14,669 nucleotides of DNA from Bacillota bacterium (GTDB taxonomy: Bacteria; Bacillota; DTU025): assembly GCA_012842765.1 (NCBI GenBank), contig DUWJ01000187.1, forward strand, positions 1-14,669. The letters are read 5' to 3'. Shown here piece by piece: positions 6,509 to 12,704 of this stretch (position 1 is its first letter; each line of letters opens with the position of its first letter). The notes under the pieces are model-generated. The model ran no database searches and was not told where the DNA came from. It saw nothing but the letters and a program-made list of their open reading frames with translations. The translations under genes were made by a program, and so were the position numbers.

Positions 6509-7012
6509 CAGCCCATGCACGAGAAACTCATCAGCAACGAACGTGCCATCTCCAGTCTGAAGCTGATACACATATCCCGAAAAACCGGTGGACGCAGTCG
6601 CGGAAAGGACTCCCAAGGTTCTGAAACTAATCTCTTCGCCAAGAGGAGGAGCATTCTTCCCAAGTCTCGGACGTTCAAGCATGAGAAGCGCGTCTCCGGC
6701 CTTGACATCGTTCGCCGCCACGACCACGTCGACCGGGCCCCTCCTCACGTATAGCTCGTGTTCGCCAGTCAGCGAAATACGGCCAAGACGCGTGCGGATG
6801 TGGCAGAGCTGCTCACCCTCCCACAGATTGCGCCTGGCCACGCAAAGAAGATCGGTCCAACCCGATCTGCCTAAGATCTTGTATTCCCCAAGATCATCGC
6901 CGCCAGCATCGGAATCGAGCATGGCATTGAAGAACACAAGAGCTACTTCCAGAATTCGGCCAGCCGAGTCCTTGAGGAAAACAGTTGTATCCTCGGAAAC
7001 ACAGCCTTGCAT
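6506..7012 (-). CDS. Stand-alone Hint (intein/hedgehog-type) domain protein
   Basis: The 168-residue product is almost exactly one Hint fold. The N-terminal splice motif is C-V-S-E-D-T-T-V (block A, Cys4). Block B is LTGEHELYV with Thr82 and His85, followed by the usual VKAGDALLM. The C-terminal block F/G is GYVYQLQTGDGTFVADEFLVHG. Only three residues (Met-Gln-Gly) precede Cys4, and only Leu168 follows the terminal motif. The penultimate His166 is kept, but the Asn needed for C-terminal cleavage by Asn cyclisation is Gly167. There is no homing endonuclease insert and no attached toxin or host protein. ATG 7012 has GGAGG nine bases upstream and a near-consensus sigma-A promoter just before it. 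The fold assignment is from motifs I can see; function is unknown. It could be an intein remnant that gained its own promoter, or a domesticated Hint protein. Confidence 0.82.
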   Translation of the reverse strand: MQGCVSEDTTVFLKDSAGRILEVALVFFNAMLDSDAGGDDLGEYKILGRSGWTDLLCVARRNLWEGEQLCHIRTRLGRISLTGEHELYVRRGPVDVVVAANDVKAGDALLMLERPRLGKNAPPLGEEISFRTLGVLSATASTGFSGYVYQLQTGDGTFVADEFLVHGL

Positions 7013-7036
7013 GTAACATCGCCTCCAGCAGGCGAA

Positions 7037-7065
7037 AGTATAACATCAGTGGCACCGTCTTTCAA
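7037..7065 (-). promoter_or_regulatory. Sigma-A promoter of the Hint gene
   Basis: On the minus strand TTGAAA (7060-7065) is separated by exactly 17 bases from TATACT (7037-7042). This is one of the best -35/-10 pairs in the window. The expected start is around 7030, about 18 bases before the ATG at 7012, leaving a short leader that contains the GGAGG ribosome site. The -35 partly overlaps the right arm of the AAGGGG/CCCCTT hairpin. Confidence 0.65.
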
Positions 7066-7211
7066 GGGGCAATCCCCCTTTACTATCAACATCCTTCGTA
7101 TATATCCTGCCCCTAGATGGACCCGATCAACATGTATGTTATGGATAATATCGGGGTAATACCCTCATTCCCGGTTCACGTAAGGCGCACACGAGCATAC
7201 CCAGATCAATT

Positions 7212-7365
7212 ATCGCCTTTCTAGGGCATCGCCACCTCAGCCTGGGCTTTCACCCAGTATACTCAGGGTACTTTCGCATAACGGCATTCCCCAGGCGATA
7301 CCCGGACAAGATTTTGCCTTCATCTTCCCGGGTCTGACTCGCTGACCCTTGCGAGAAATGGCGAT
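7212..7365 (-). ncRNA. Candidate multi-stem structured RNA, family not recognised
   Basis: Minus-strand pairing I traced by eye: an outer stem of 10 bp with one bulged A (7355-7365 with 7212-7221); an inner stem of up to 10 bp including one G-U pair (7294-7303 with 7224-7233); an 11-bp hairpin with one G-U pair and one bulge (7322-7332 with 7301-7312); a 5-bp hairpin (7351-7355 with 7338-7342); and a 5-bp apical hairpin CTGGG-TGAAAG-CCCAG (7253-7257 with 7242-7246). Both wobble pairs are G-U only if the minus strand is the RNA. The 11-bp hairpin and the extended inner stem compete for bases 7301-7303, which could allow switching. I compared it mentally with TPP, cobalamin, SAM, T-box, ydaO, glmS, 5S, RNase P and tmRNA hallmarks and found no match. 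Confidence 0.4.
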
Positions 7366-7520
7366 AGACCGTTGGGCGGTCTCGACAGCTCCTTCAAGTT
7401 TTGATTTGGAATCGGTCTCCAATACTAATCCAATCAAGAGCAGTATTCTTGTAGATGCTACGATCCCAACAAAGGGCCCCAGGATCATGCATTGAAGATG
7501 GCGCTAAATGGGGACAGCGA

Positions 7521-7769
7521 TCACAGTGTCAGTCCCGCGTCATCGACGAGGATTACATCTAGGCCGATCTTGCGTATCCGATCCCATTCTATGACCAGCT
7601 CCCCCCCGCGCCCCAAAAATCCCAGAACTTTTCCGCCGCTGGGTATCACAAAGCTGATGACTTTGCCTGTGTCCATGTCTATCTCCACGTCGAACATGAA
7701 GCCCAGTCTCTTTCCATCGTTGACGCTCACGACTTCCTTGACCCTCAGTTCAGATGCCCGCTGTATCAC
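7521..7769 (-). CDS. ylmC: YlmC/YmxH-family PRC-barrel sporulation protein
   Basis: The product is 82 residues: VIQRASELRVKEVVSVNDGK, LGFMFDVEIDMDTGKVISFV, IPSGGKVLGFLGRGGELVI, EWDRIRKIGLDVILV. This is the PRC-barrel pattern of the YlmC/YmxH family, small proteins usually found next to sigG in endospore formers and of unclear function. The start is GTG at 7769, decided by a perfect GGAGGT with a 6-base spacer. A longer in-frame reading back to 7829 would add 20 residues that do not resemble the family and would bury this ribosome site. It follows spoIIR by 84 bases. Surface residues are mixed charged and there is no membrane segment, so it is probably cytoplasmic. Confidence 0.9.
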   Translation of the reverse strand: MIQRASELRVKEVVSVNDGKRLGFMFDVEIDMDTGKVISFVIPSGGKVLGFLGRGGELVIEWDRIRKIGLDVILVDDAGLTL

Positions 7770-7853
7770 GTGCGCACCTCCTGAAAACGAAAACTGGCCC
7801 TCCACATAGTATGCGGGAGCCAGCTGCAAGGTGCTTGTTCCAGTGGCCTATCT

Positions 7854-8594
7854 TCATCTCTTAGCTTGATCAAACCTGCTCAGGCCGAGGAGCCTGCATA
7901 TCCACTCCGGCAATTCCCAGTTGAGTTGCGCAAGCGTAGCACGCTGAGTAGCCCTGGATGCATGATAGAGGGCCGCTTCCTTTTCGGCAGCCGTTGGAGC
8001 AAACAGAAGAGACCTCGTTGCGAACTCAAGGCCGATAGGCCTGTTGCCATCTTGCCTAGCCTCTATTATGCATCCCTCTGTCACGTCCACCAAGCAAAGA
8101 GGGGGAAACAGAATGCACCACCAGTTTGAGCCGGCAGCCGGCCCTATAGCAGCTGTAAGCGCCAGGTAGCTTCCTGAAGGCAACGATATCTGGCCGTACG
8201 ATATCGCAGGGAACTGCTCCATACCCAAGGTAACGCGGACGGAATGTGAGAATCCCGCCCGTGCAACAACTTCATTCGCCATTCGTTGGATCCGACCGAG
8301 GTTGGCCCGGATGCGCGTTTCAGCCTCATGGGCATCCTTCGCGCTCTCCAGCAAGGAAGAGGTCTCGCCAAGAATGGCGTCTCGAACCGCCAGCTTCAAA
8401 CAGCTGCTTGCGCTGTCATCTGCCGGTGCCACGACGTGAAGTCTGATCAGATTGGACGTGTTGTAGGCTAGCCTGGCTTCACCCCAAGCCGCATCAGATT
8501 GGGCAGCCAGAACCACGGCGCACAGCGTGAAACAGAATAACACTAGTCCACATGTTATTGTTCTGGCGACTATTTCCTTTTTCGTAGTCGGCAC
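7854..8594 (-). CDS. spoIIR: Stage II sporulation protein R (SpoIIR)
   Basis: SpoIIR is made in the forespore and secreted into the intermembrane space, where it triggers SpoIIGA to process pro-sigma-E in the mother cell. The 246-residue reading has one N-terminal hydrophobic signal/anchor segment (about 12-31) and then NLIRLHVVAPADDSASSCLK (48-67), the family opening that resembles IRLRILANSDS. The diagnostic late motif is GSNWWCILFPPLC (155-167). The start is uncertain: GTG at 8594 directly abuts GAGGGG with no spacer, and no better in-frame start keeps the signal segment. It lies 26 bases downstream of sigG, beyond the sigE terminator, so it is likely co-transcribed with sigG in the forespore. 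Confidence 0.93.
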   Translation of the reverse strand: MPTTKKEIVARTITCGLVLFCFTLCAVVLAAQSDAAWGEARLAYNTSNLIRLHVVAPADDSASSCLKLAVRDAILGETSSLLESAKDAHEAETRIRANLGRIQRMANEVVARAGFSHSVRVTLGMEQFPAISYGQISLPSGSYLALTAAIGPAAGSNWWCILFPPLCLVDVTEGCIIEARQDGNRPIGLEFATRSLLFAPTAAEKEAALYHASRATQRATLAQLNWELPEWICRLLGLSRFDQAKR

Positions 8595-8620
8595 CCCCTC
8601 TTGGGCTTATGAGACCCGAG

Positions 8621-9394
8621 TTACATCGATTTTCGCATCTGTCGAAGCGCGTTTTTTTCGAGCCTTGACACCTGTGCCTGCGATATGCCTATCTCGTCCG
8701 CCACTTCCATCTGGGTCTTCCCTTCAAAAAACCTTAGCTTGAGTATGGTCTGTTCCCTCGGCGACAGTCTGAGCATGGCCTCTTTTATAGAAATCCCCTC
8801 AAGCCAGTTCGCGTCGGTGTTCTTCTCGTCCGATACCTGGTCCATGACGTATATGGGGTCGCCGCCATCATGGTATATCGGCTCAAACAAGGATATCGGC
8901 TCCTGTATTGCATCGAGTGCATAGACTACCTCTTCACTTGGTATTCCTAAAGCTGCGGCGATCTCGTTTATCGTAGGTTCTCTTGCAGTTTCTGACATTA
9001 ACTTGTCGCGGACCTGCAGGGCTCTGTATGCAATATCGCGAAGCGAGCGGGATACTCTGATCGGGTTGTTGTCACGCAGGTAGCGCCGGATTTCGCCTAT
9101 TATCATCGGGACGGCATATGTGGAGAATTTCACGTTTTGAGACAGGTCAAAGTTATCGATGGCTTTAATGAGCCCCACGCAACCTACCTGAAACAGATCA
9201 TCAACATATTCGCCCCTGTTGGTGAATCGCTGTATTACCGAGAGCACCAGCCGCAAGTTCCCGTGTATCAGTTTGGCGCGAGCTTCCTTGTCGCCATCGC
9301 GCACCGCTTCGAGCAGTTCACGCATTTTTGAGCTGGATAGCACCGGGAGTTTCGAGGTATTCACGCCGCAGATCTCGACCTTGTTAAGCGCCAT
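8621..9394 (-). CDS. sigG: RNA polymerase sporulation sigma factor G
   Basis: Sigma-G directs late forespore transcription. From ATG 9394 the protein has 257 residues and begins ALNKVEICGVNTSKLPVL, which matches the near-invariant sigma-G N-terminus. This decided the start, supported by GGAG ten bases upstream. Region 2 contains LIHGNLRLVLSVIQRFTNRG and YVDDLFQVGCVGLIKAIDNF; then VKFSTYAVPMIIGEIRRYLR; region 3 has EPTINEIAAALG; region 4 has MLRLSPREQTILKLRFFEGK and the helix-turn-helix QMEVADEIGISQAQVSRLE. It is separated from sigE by 164 bases with a terminator, so it needs its own promoter. In the model organism this is read by sigma-F and then sigma-G, but I could not find a convincing motif here. 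Confidence 0.97.
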   Translation of the reverse strand: MALNKVEICGVNTSKLPVLSSSKMRELLEAVRDGDKEARAKLIHGNLRLVLSVIQRFTNRGEYVDDLFQVGCVGLIKAIDNFDLSQNVKFSTYAVPMIIGEIRRYLRDNNPIRVSRSLRDIAYRALQVRDKLMSETAREPTINEIAAALGIPSEEVVYALDAIQEPISLFEPIYHDGGDPIYVMDQVSDEKNTDANWLEGISIKEAMLRLSPREQTILKLRFFEGKTQMEVADEIGISQAQVSRLEKNALRQMRKSM

Positions 9395-9498
9395 ATCGGA
9401 ACAACTCCACATTCTCACATTCGTGTTGCTAACAGAAGTATTGCTCCGACAGCCAAGGTTTATTCCGCCCGCATGAACTTAATTGGCGATATTTTCAC

Positions 9499-9532
9499 AA
9501 AAAATCGCCCCCACGCGGATCCGCGCAGGGGC
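9499..9532 (-). terminator. Rho-independent terminator of spoIIGA-sigE
   Basis: On the minus strand GCCCC and GGGGC arms enclose a 12-bp perfect palindrome CGCGGATCCGCG, giving a long GC-rich hairpin followed directly by GA and six T residues. It begins 26 bases after the sigE stop and separates sigE from sigG transcription. Confidence 0.9.
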
Positions 9533-9558
9533 AAGCAGCTGGTAAGAATGGACTAGGG

Positions 9559-10293
9559 TCATTCTACCCTGATCATCTGCCTTCTCAACTTGGTAAGAAT
9601 CCTCTTCTCCAGCCTAGATATGTATGATTGGGAAATGCCAAGGAGATCAGCAACCTGTTTTTGGGTCTTTTCCGATCCGTCCGAAAGCCCGAATCTCAAC
9701 TCCATTATCCGCTTCTCCCTCCCCGACAAGCTCGAGAGCGCCTCGCCAAGGAGTCTCCGGTCCACTTCCTCCTCGAGGGCCTGATAAACTAGATCATCTT
9801 CAGTGCCGTAGACATCGGAAAGCAAGAGCTCATTCCCGTCCCAATCCACGTTGAGAGGTTCATCGAACGAGACTTCGCTCCGTATCTTGTTGGTCTTGCG
9901 CAGATACATCAGTATCTCATTCTCTATGCATCGCGATGCGTAAGTTGCGAGCTTGATCTTCTTCTCGGGGTCAAATGTATTTACCGCTTTGATCAGTCCG
10001 ATCGTGCCTATGGAAACAAGATCTTCCACGCCGACTCCCGTGCTTTCGAATTTCCTCGCTATGTAGACCACCAGGCGAAGATTGCGTTCCACAAGTTCAC
10101 TTCTGACGCAGATATCTCCGGTCTTCAGCTTTTCCATGAGAAATGCTTCTTCATCCAGGCTCAGAGGAGGGGGAAGCATTTCGTGACTCCCAATATAGCG
10201 GACCTGGGAGTCCTCAACAATTACGAACCAACCAATGGCCTTGATTATGAAGAGCCGAATTGCCCACATGATGCTCTCTAACCGCTTTCTCAT
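9559..10293 (-). CDS. sigE: RNA polymerase sporulation sigma factor E precursor (pro-sigma-E)
   Basis: Sigma-E is the early mother-cell sigma factor, made as an inactive membrane-associated precursor. From ATG 10293 the protein has 244 residues. The N-terminal pro-sequence of about 32 residues is hydrophobic and basic ([20 protein letters not shown]), then the likely processing area [15 protein letters not shown]. Region 2 reads [20 protein letters not shown] and [19 protein letters not shown], then [20 protein letters not shown] and [20 protein letters not shown]. The C-terminal helix-turn-helix is [26 protein letters not shown] seven bases before ATG 10293 decides the start; a TTG two codons upstream is less likely. 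It follows spoIIGA by 21 bases, and a terminator follows. Confidence 0.97.
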   Translation of the reverse strand: MRKRLESIMWAIRLFIIKAIGWFVIVEDSQVRYIGSHEMLPPPLSLDEEAFLMEKLKTGDICVRSELVERNLRLVVYIARKFESTGVGVEDLVSIGTIGLIKAVNTFDPEKKIKLATYASRCIENEILMYLRKTNKIRSEVSFDEPLNVDWDGNELLLSDVYGTEDDLVYQALEEEVDRRLLGEALSSLSGREKRIMELRFGLSDGSEKTQKQVADLLGISQSYISRLEKRILTKLRRQMIRVE

Positions 10294-10314
10294 GAACAAG
10301 CCTCCCAGGAGCGC

Positions 10315-11202
10315 TCAACCCGCGGTGAGGATCTCGGGGTTGAGCAGCGCGCGGTATTTTCCGTTAGAACACAAGCTAGCGTTATGCACGCAGATAATGG
10401 CCCTATCTGTCGAAATCTCCTTCTTTCCGTCTATCACCCTAACTTCACTCGGCCGAAACCCAACCATAAGCCCTCTGGTCTGCCCCACAGAAGAGTAAGG
10501 CACTGCCCTGAAACGTGTTGACCATGGAGACTCCGCAATTGCGGCAGCTGCCGCCGCAAAATCGCCGTCGCTAATCTCCAACATAGCCTTGATTGTATGA
10601 GGCAGGATAGGCTCAATAGCGGAGTATTCCACGATTATTGCCGGAACGCCCGATATTGGGTCTCTCAGAAGATTCCCGGTGTCTATAAGAGCTGTTAGCG
10701 AGACTGAATACCGGTCGAACCTTATCGAGATAGGCACGTAAAACAAGCCCTCCCGCATTCCGCGATGGACTGCCCCCCATCCCGCTTCGGCCACTAACAT
10801 CACCGTGGCAACGGATGCAATGAAAGACAACGGTCTGCTGCCGCCAGCAGCGGAATAAGCCGCCGTAGCCGCACCACCTGCCATAACGGTGAGGAGGTAT
10901 CGGTAGAAGAGGGCGACGATGAGCTCGCGCGCGTCCATTCCAGGAAAGGCAATGACCAATGATGCGCCAGCGGCCAAGAGTGCAACGGTCAGTGACATGA
11001 GCGATGACAGGATTATGATCCCGAGATCGGAGAGAATCACAATGGCCACAAATGATGAAGCAGATAGTACGGAAGCTCGCATCAGTTTTGAAGCGCGTGT
11101 TGAACGCCTGCTTATCTGCCCTACTGCCCATAAAGTCAGGAAATCCAGAACAAATGTTCCTCCCGCAAGAAGGAGCAAAGAATCCAGGTATATGCGGATC
11201 AT
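10315..11202 (-). CDS. spoIIGA: Sporulation sigma-E processing aspartic protease SpoIIGA
   Basis: SpoIIGA is the septal membrane protease that cleaves pro-sigma-E when activated by SpoIIR. The 295-residue protein has about five hydrophobic N-terminal segments (residues 1-145, e.g. LLLLAGGTFVLDFLTLWAV and FVAIVILSDLGIIILSSL). A cytoplasmic protease domain follows, with the single aspartic motif ALIDTGNLLRDPISG (Asp174-Thr-Gly). Later motifs include FRAVPYSSVGQTRGLMVGFRP and ICVHNASLCSNGKYRALLNP. It acts as a dimer in the model organism. ATG 11202 has AGGGGG eight bases upstream. It heads the spoIIGA-sigE unit, preceded by a long spacer with candidate control elements. Confidence 0.95.
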   Translation of the reverse strand: MIRIYLDSLLLLAGGTFVLDFLTLWAVGQISRRSTRASKLMRASVLSASSFVAIVILSDLGIIILSSLMSLTVALLAAGASLVIAFPGMDARELIVALFYRYLLTVMAGGAATAAYSAAGGSRPLSFIASVATVMLVAEAGWGAVHRGMREGLFYVPISIRFDRYSVSLTALIDTGNLLRDPISGVPAIIVEYSAIEPILPHTIKAMLEISDGDFAAAAAAIAESPWSTRFRAVPYSSVGQTRGLMVGFRPSEVRVIDGKKEISTDRAIICVHNASLCSNGKYRALLNPEILTAG

Positions 11203-11217
11203 ACTCTACGCCCCCTC

Positions 11218-11233
11218 ATTGTATGATTGTATG
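11218..11233 (-). promoter_or_regulatory. Tandem CATACAAT repeat upstream of spoIIGA
   Basis: Two exact copies of the octamer CATACAAT stand side by side on the minus strand, ending 15 bases before the spoIIGA start and next to its AGGGGG ribosome site. CATACAAT is the sigma-E -10 consensus in B. subtilis, and each copy also contains a TACAAT sigma-A-like -10. No matching sigma-E -35 (ATA element 13-15 bases upstream) is evident. The transcription start would fall within a few bases of the ribosome site. Confidence 0.4.
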
Positions 11234-11254
11234 CAGTTGATCCCCGGATTCTTC

Positions 11255-11452
11255 TCACAATGTGAATGTAGAAGTCAAGGAAGGCTCTGTGTGTTGAAGT
11301 GTAACACTGCGCTCCGTCGAACCGTGTCGGGTTGCGCCGACAGGACAAACGAATGATTCCGGTATTACGCAAAACTGCCTTGCCCACCATGCACTGAACA
11401 AGCTGCAGGCGGGGCAGTTGGACATCTTGTTCAATTCGTCTGAAATGATCAT
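11255..11452 (-). CDS. Possible small Cys-rich protein, 65 residues
   Basis: ATG 11452 has AGAGG about nine bases upstream. The predicted product begins MIISDELNKMSNCPACSLFS and continues with AWWARQFCVIPESFVCPVGA. The four cysteines in a 23-residue stretch (C-x2-C, then two single Cys) and two adjacent Trp look protein-like. The C-terminal third is Ser/Thr-rich and undistinguished. I do not recognise a family. It would be transcribed in the ftsZ-spoIIGA spacer and end 52 bases before spoIIGA. It may equally be a chance open frame. Confidence 0.25.
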   Translation of the reverse strand: MIISDELNKMSNCPACSLFSAWWARQFCVIPESFVCPVGATRHGSTERSVTLQHTEPSLTSTFTL

Positions 11453-11548
11453 ACAGCTAGGCCTCTACTTGAAGCCAAGCCCTGTAGCCAAACGCAAATT
11501 GGCACGGCTTCGGAGGCCCGTCCGCTCCCGGCTCCTGTACAGCTGAAC

Positions 11549-11586
11549 GCGGGGCGCCCCTGCCTCCTGGCAAATCAGCGCCCCGC
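11549..11586. repeat. Perfect 9-bp inverted repeat 3' of ftsZ
   Basis: GCGGGGCGC and GCGCCCCGC are exact reverse complements separated by 20 bases, which themselves contain a TGCC/GGCA hairpin. It begins 36 bases after the ftsZ stop. A very stable RNA hairpin is expected, but no T-run follows in either direction, so it is not a standard Rho-independent terminator. It could be a factor-dependent terminator, an RNA 3'-end stabiliser or a protein site. Confidence 0.6.
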
Positions 11587-11621
11587 TACACGAACTCTCC
11601 TCATTTCAATCTGCTCCGGTT

Positions 11622-12680
11622 CTACCTTGCCCGTCTCAGGAACGGAGGAATATCCAGATCGTCGCTTCCAGCGAGAGGCTTGATCTGGACTCTATCAGTC
11701 CTGGCCTTCAGAGGCTGCTCCGCCTGTTGAACATCGAATCCAGTAGCGATAACGGTCACCTTAAGCTCGTCCCCCATTGAATCATCAATGACTGCGCCAA
11801 AGATGACAAGCGCATCCGGGTCGGCAGCCTCCGAAACTATCTCTGCTGCCTCGTTCACCTCAAATAAGCCCATATTTGAAGACCCAGTAATGTTCATGAG
11901 AACGCCCTTCGCCCCGTTTATGGAAGCCTCCAAAAGCGGGCTGGCCGTGGCGGAGCGAGCGGCTTCTGCAGCGCGGTTTTCTCCGCTTGCAATGCCTATC
12001 CCCATCAATGCAGAACCCGCGTCAGTCATGATAGTCCTTACGTCCGCAAAATCGAGGTTTATCAGTCCCGGAACGGTTATGAGGTCTGAAATCCCCTGCA
12101 CTCCTTGGCGTAGCACGTCGTCCGCAATCCTGAACGCATCGAGCATCGATGTCTGGCTCTCTGCAACCTGCAACAACCTATCATTGGGTATGACAATAAG
12201 GGTATCGACCTTATCTTTCAGCTCTTCCGTTCCGTGGTCCGCCTGCGCCATTCGTCGCCTGCCCTCAAATGAAAACGGTTTTGTTACAACGCCCACTGTG
12301 AGAGCGCCTTGTTCCTTAGCGATCTCGGCAATCACCGGGGCAGCTCCGGTACCTGTGCCCCCGCCCATTCCACACGTGATGAACACCATGTCTGCGCCAT
12401 CCAGCGTTTCTGCAAGCAAATCTCGGCTCTCTTCAGCCGCCTTCTTACCAATCTCGGGATTAGCGCCGGCTCCAAGCCCTTTTGTAAGCTTTTCGCCTAT
12501 CTGGATCTTCCGGGGCGCATTAGACATGCGCAGGGCCTGGGCGTCAGTATTTAAGGCCACGAATTCGACACCTTTTAATCCTGCACTTATCATCCTGTTG
12601 ATGGCGTTACTCCCGCCCCCGCCAACCCCAACCACTTTGATGTTGGCCAACTGGTCAACCTCAAGCTCTAGTTCAAACAC
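11622..12680 (-). CDS. ftsZ: Cell division GTPase FtsZ
   Basis: FtsZ polymerises into the cytokinetic ring. The 352-residue protein has the nucleotide-binding opening [19 protein letters not shown], the tubulin signature [11 protein letters not shown] (106-116), the P-loop-proximal [14 protein letters not shown], and the T7 synergy-loop region [11 protein letters not shown] (208-218). The conserved C-terminal peptide [10 protein letters not shown] binds FtsA and other partners. The disordered linker between the globular part (ending about 316) and this peptide is only some 25 residues, so the whole protein is shorter than B. subtilis FtsZ (about 380). The start is GTG with AAGGGGG seven bases upstream. 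It follows ftsA by 24 bases. Confidence 0.98.
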   Translation of the reverse strand: MFELELEVDQLANIKVVGVGGGGSNAINRMISAGLKGVEFVALNTDAQALRMSNAPRKIQIGEKLTKGLGAGANPEIGKKAAEESRDLLAETLDGADMVFITCGMGGGTGTGAAPVIAEIAKEQGALTVGVVTKPFSFEGRRRMAQADHGTEELKDKVDTLIVIPNDRLLQVAESQTSMLDAFRIADDVLRQGVQGISDLITVPGLINLDFADVRTIMTDAGSALMGIGIASGENRAAEAARSATASPLLEASINGAKGVLMNITGSSNMGLFEVNEAAEIVSEAADPDALVIFGAVIDDSMGDELKVTVIATGFDVQQAEQPLKARTDRVQIKPLAGSDDLDIPPFLRRAR

Positions 12681-12704
12681 CTCGCATCCCCCTTGCCGCT
12701 CGCC

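Larger units (their letters stand above)
7021..7520. other. 500-base gene-free stretch between ylmC and the Hint gene
   Basis: No convincing gene lies here. It contains the Hint-gene promoter (7037-7065), a hairpin with 6-bp stem (AAGGGG/CCCCTT, 7064-7080), two copies of ATCAACAT (7085-7092 and 7126-7133), GGGTATTACCC near 7155, a multi-stem candidate RNA (7212-7365) and a further 5-bp hairpin (TTGGA/TCCAA, 7406-7422). In many other spore formers genes such as nrdR may occupy this interval, so it could also be a scar of lost genes. Confidence 0.6.
11203..11621. other. 419-base spacer between ftsZ and spoIIGA
   Basis: This spacer is where regulation switches from division to sporulation genes. 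It holds, in transcription order, the inverted repeat after ftsZ (11549-11586), a possible small Cys-rich gene (11255-11452), a one-mismatch Spo0A-box-like heptamer CGTCGAA (11315-11321, plus strand) and the tandem CATACAAT repeat (11218-11233). I see no standard sigma-A promoter with correct spacing; TTGTGA lies 23 bases before the first TACAAT, reminiscent of the overlong spacer of the B. subtilis spoIIG promoter. Confidence 0.5.

Noticed and set aside
6406..6708. Continuation of the Hint protein into a C-extein in another frame
   Set aside because: The overlapping frame has no sign of an extein; TGA stops the Hint frame cleanly and the following bases form a promoter and palindrome.
7064..7080. 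AAGGGG/CCCCTT hairpin as a plus-strand terminator
   Set aside because: The T-run is too short, and there is no plus-strand gene to terminate.
7160..7300. Group II intron fragment
   Set aside because: GTGCGCC and a GCCGTTATGC-GAAAG stretch recall intron ends, but they are in the wrong order, no full domain V can be drawn, and there is no reverse transcriptase.
7021..7365. Cobalamin or other known riboswitch before the Hint gene
   Set aside because: A lone GCCACTG occurs near 7050, but the B12 box and the rest of the cobalamin core are absent; TPP, SAM, T-box and ydaO hallmarks were not found either.
7237..7488. 83-codon minus-strand open frame between ylmC and the Hint gene
   Set aside because: No ribosome site before its ATG, no recognisable motif, and it runs through the candidate structured RNA. 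A chance frame is more likely.
7795..7815. Sigma-G-like -10 (CATACTA) upstream of ylmC
   Set aside because: The heptamer matches on the minus strand, but no sigma-G -35 is found 17 or 18 bases upstream.
9395..9498. Sigma-F or sigma-G promoter in front of sigG
   Set aside because: One is expected, but I found no pair of elements with acceptable sequence and spacing (GGAATAAAC near 9460 lacks a partner).
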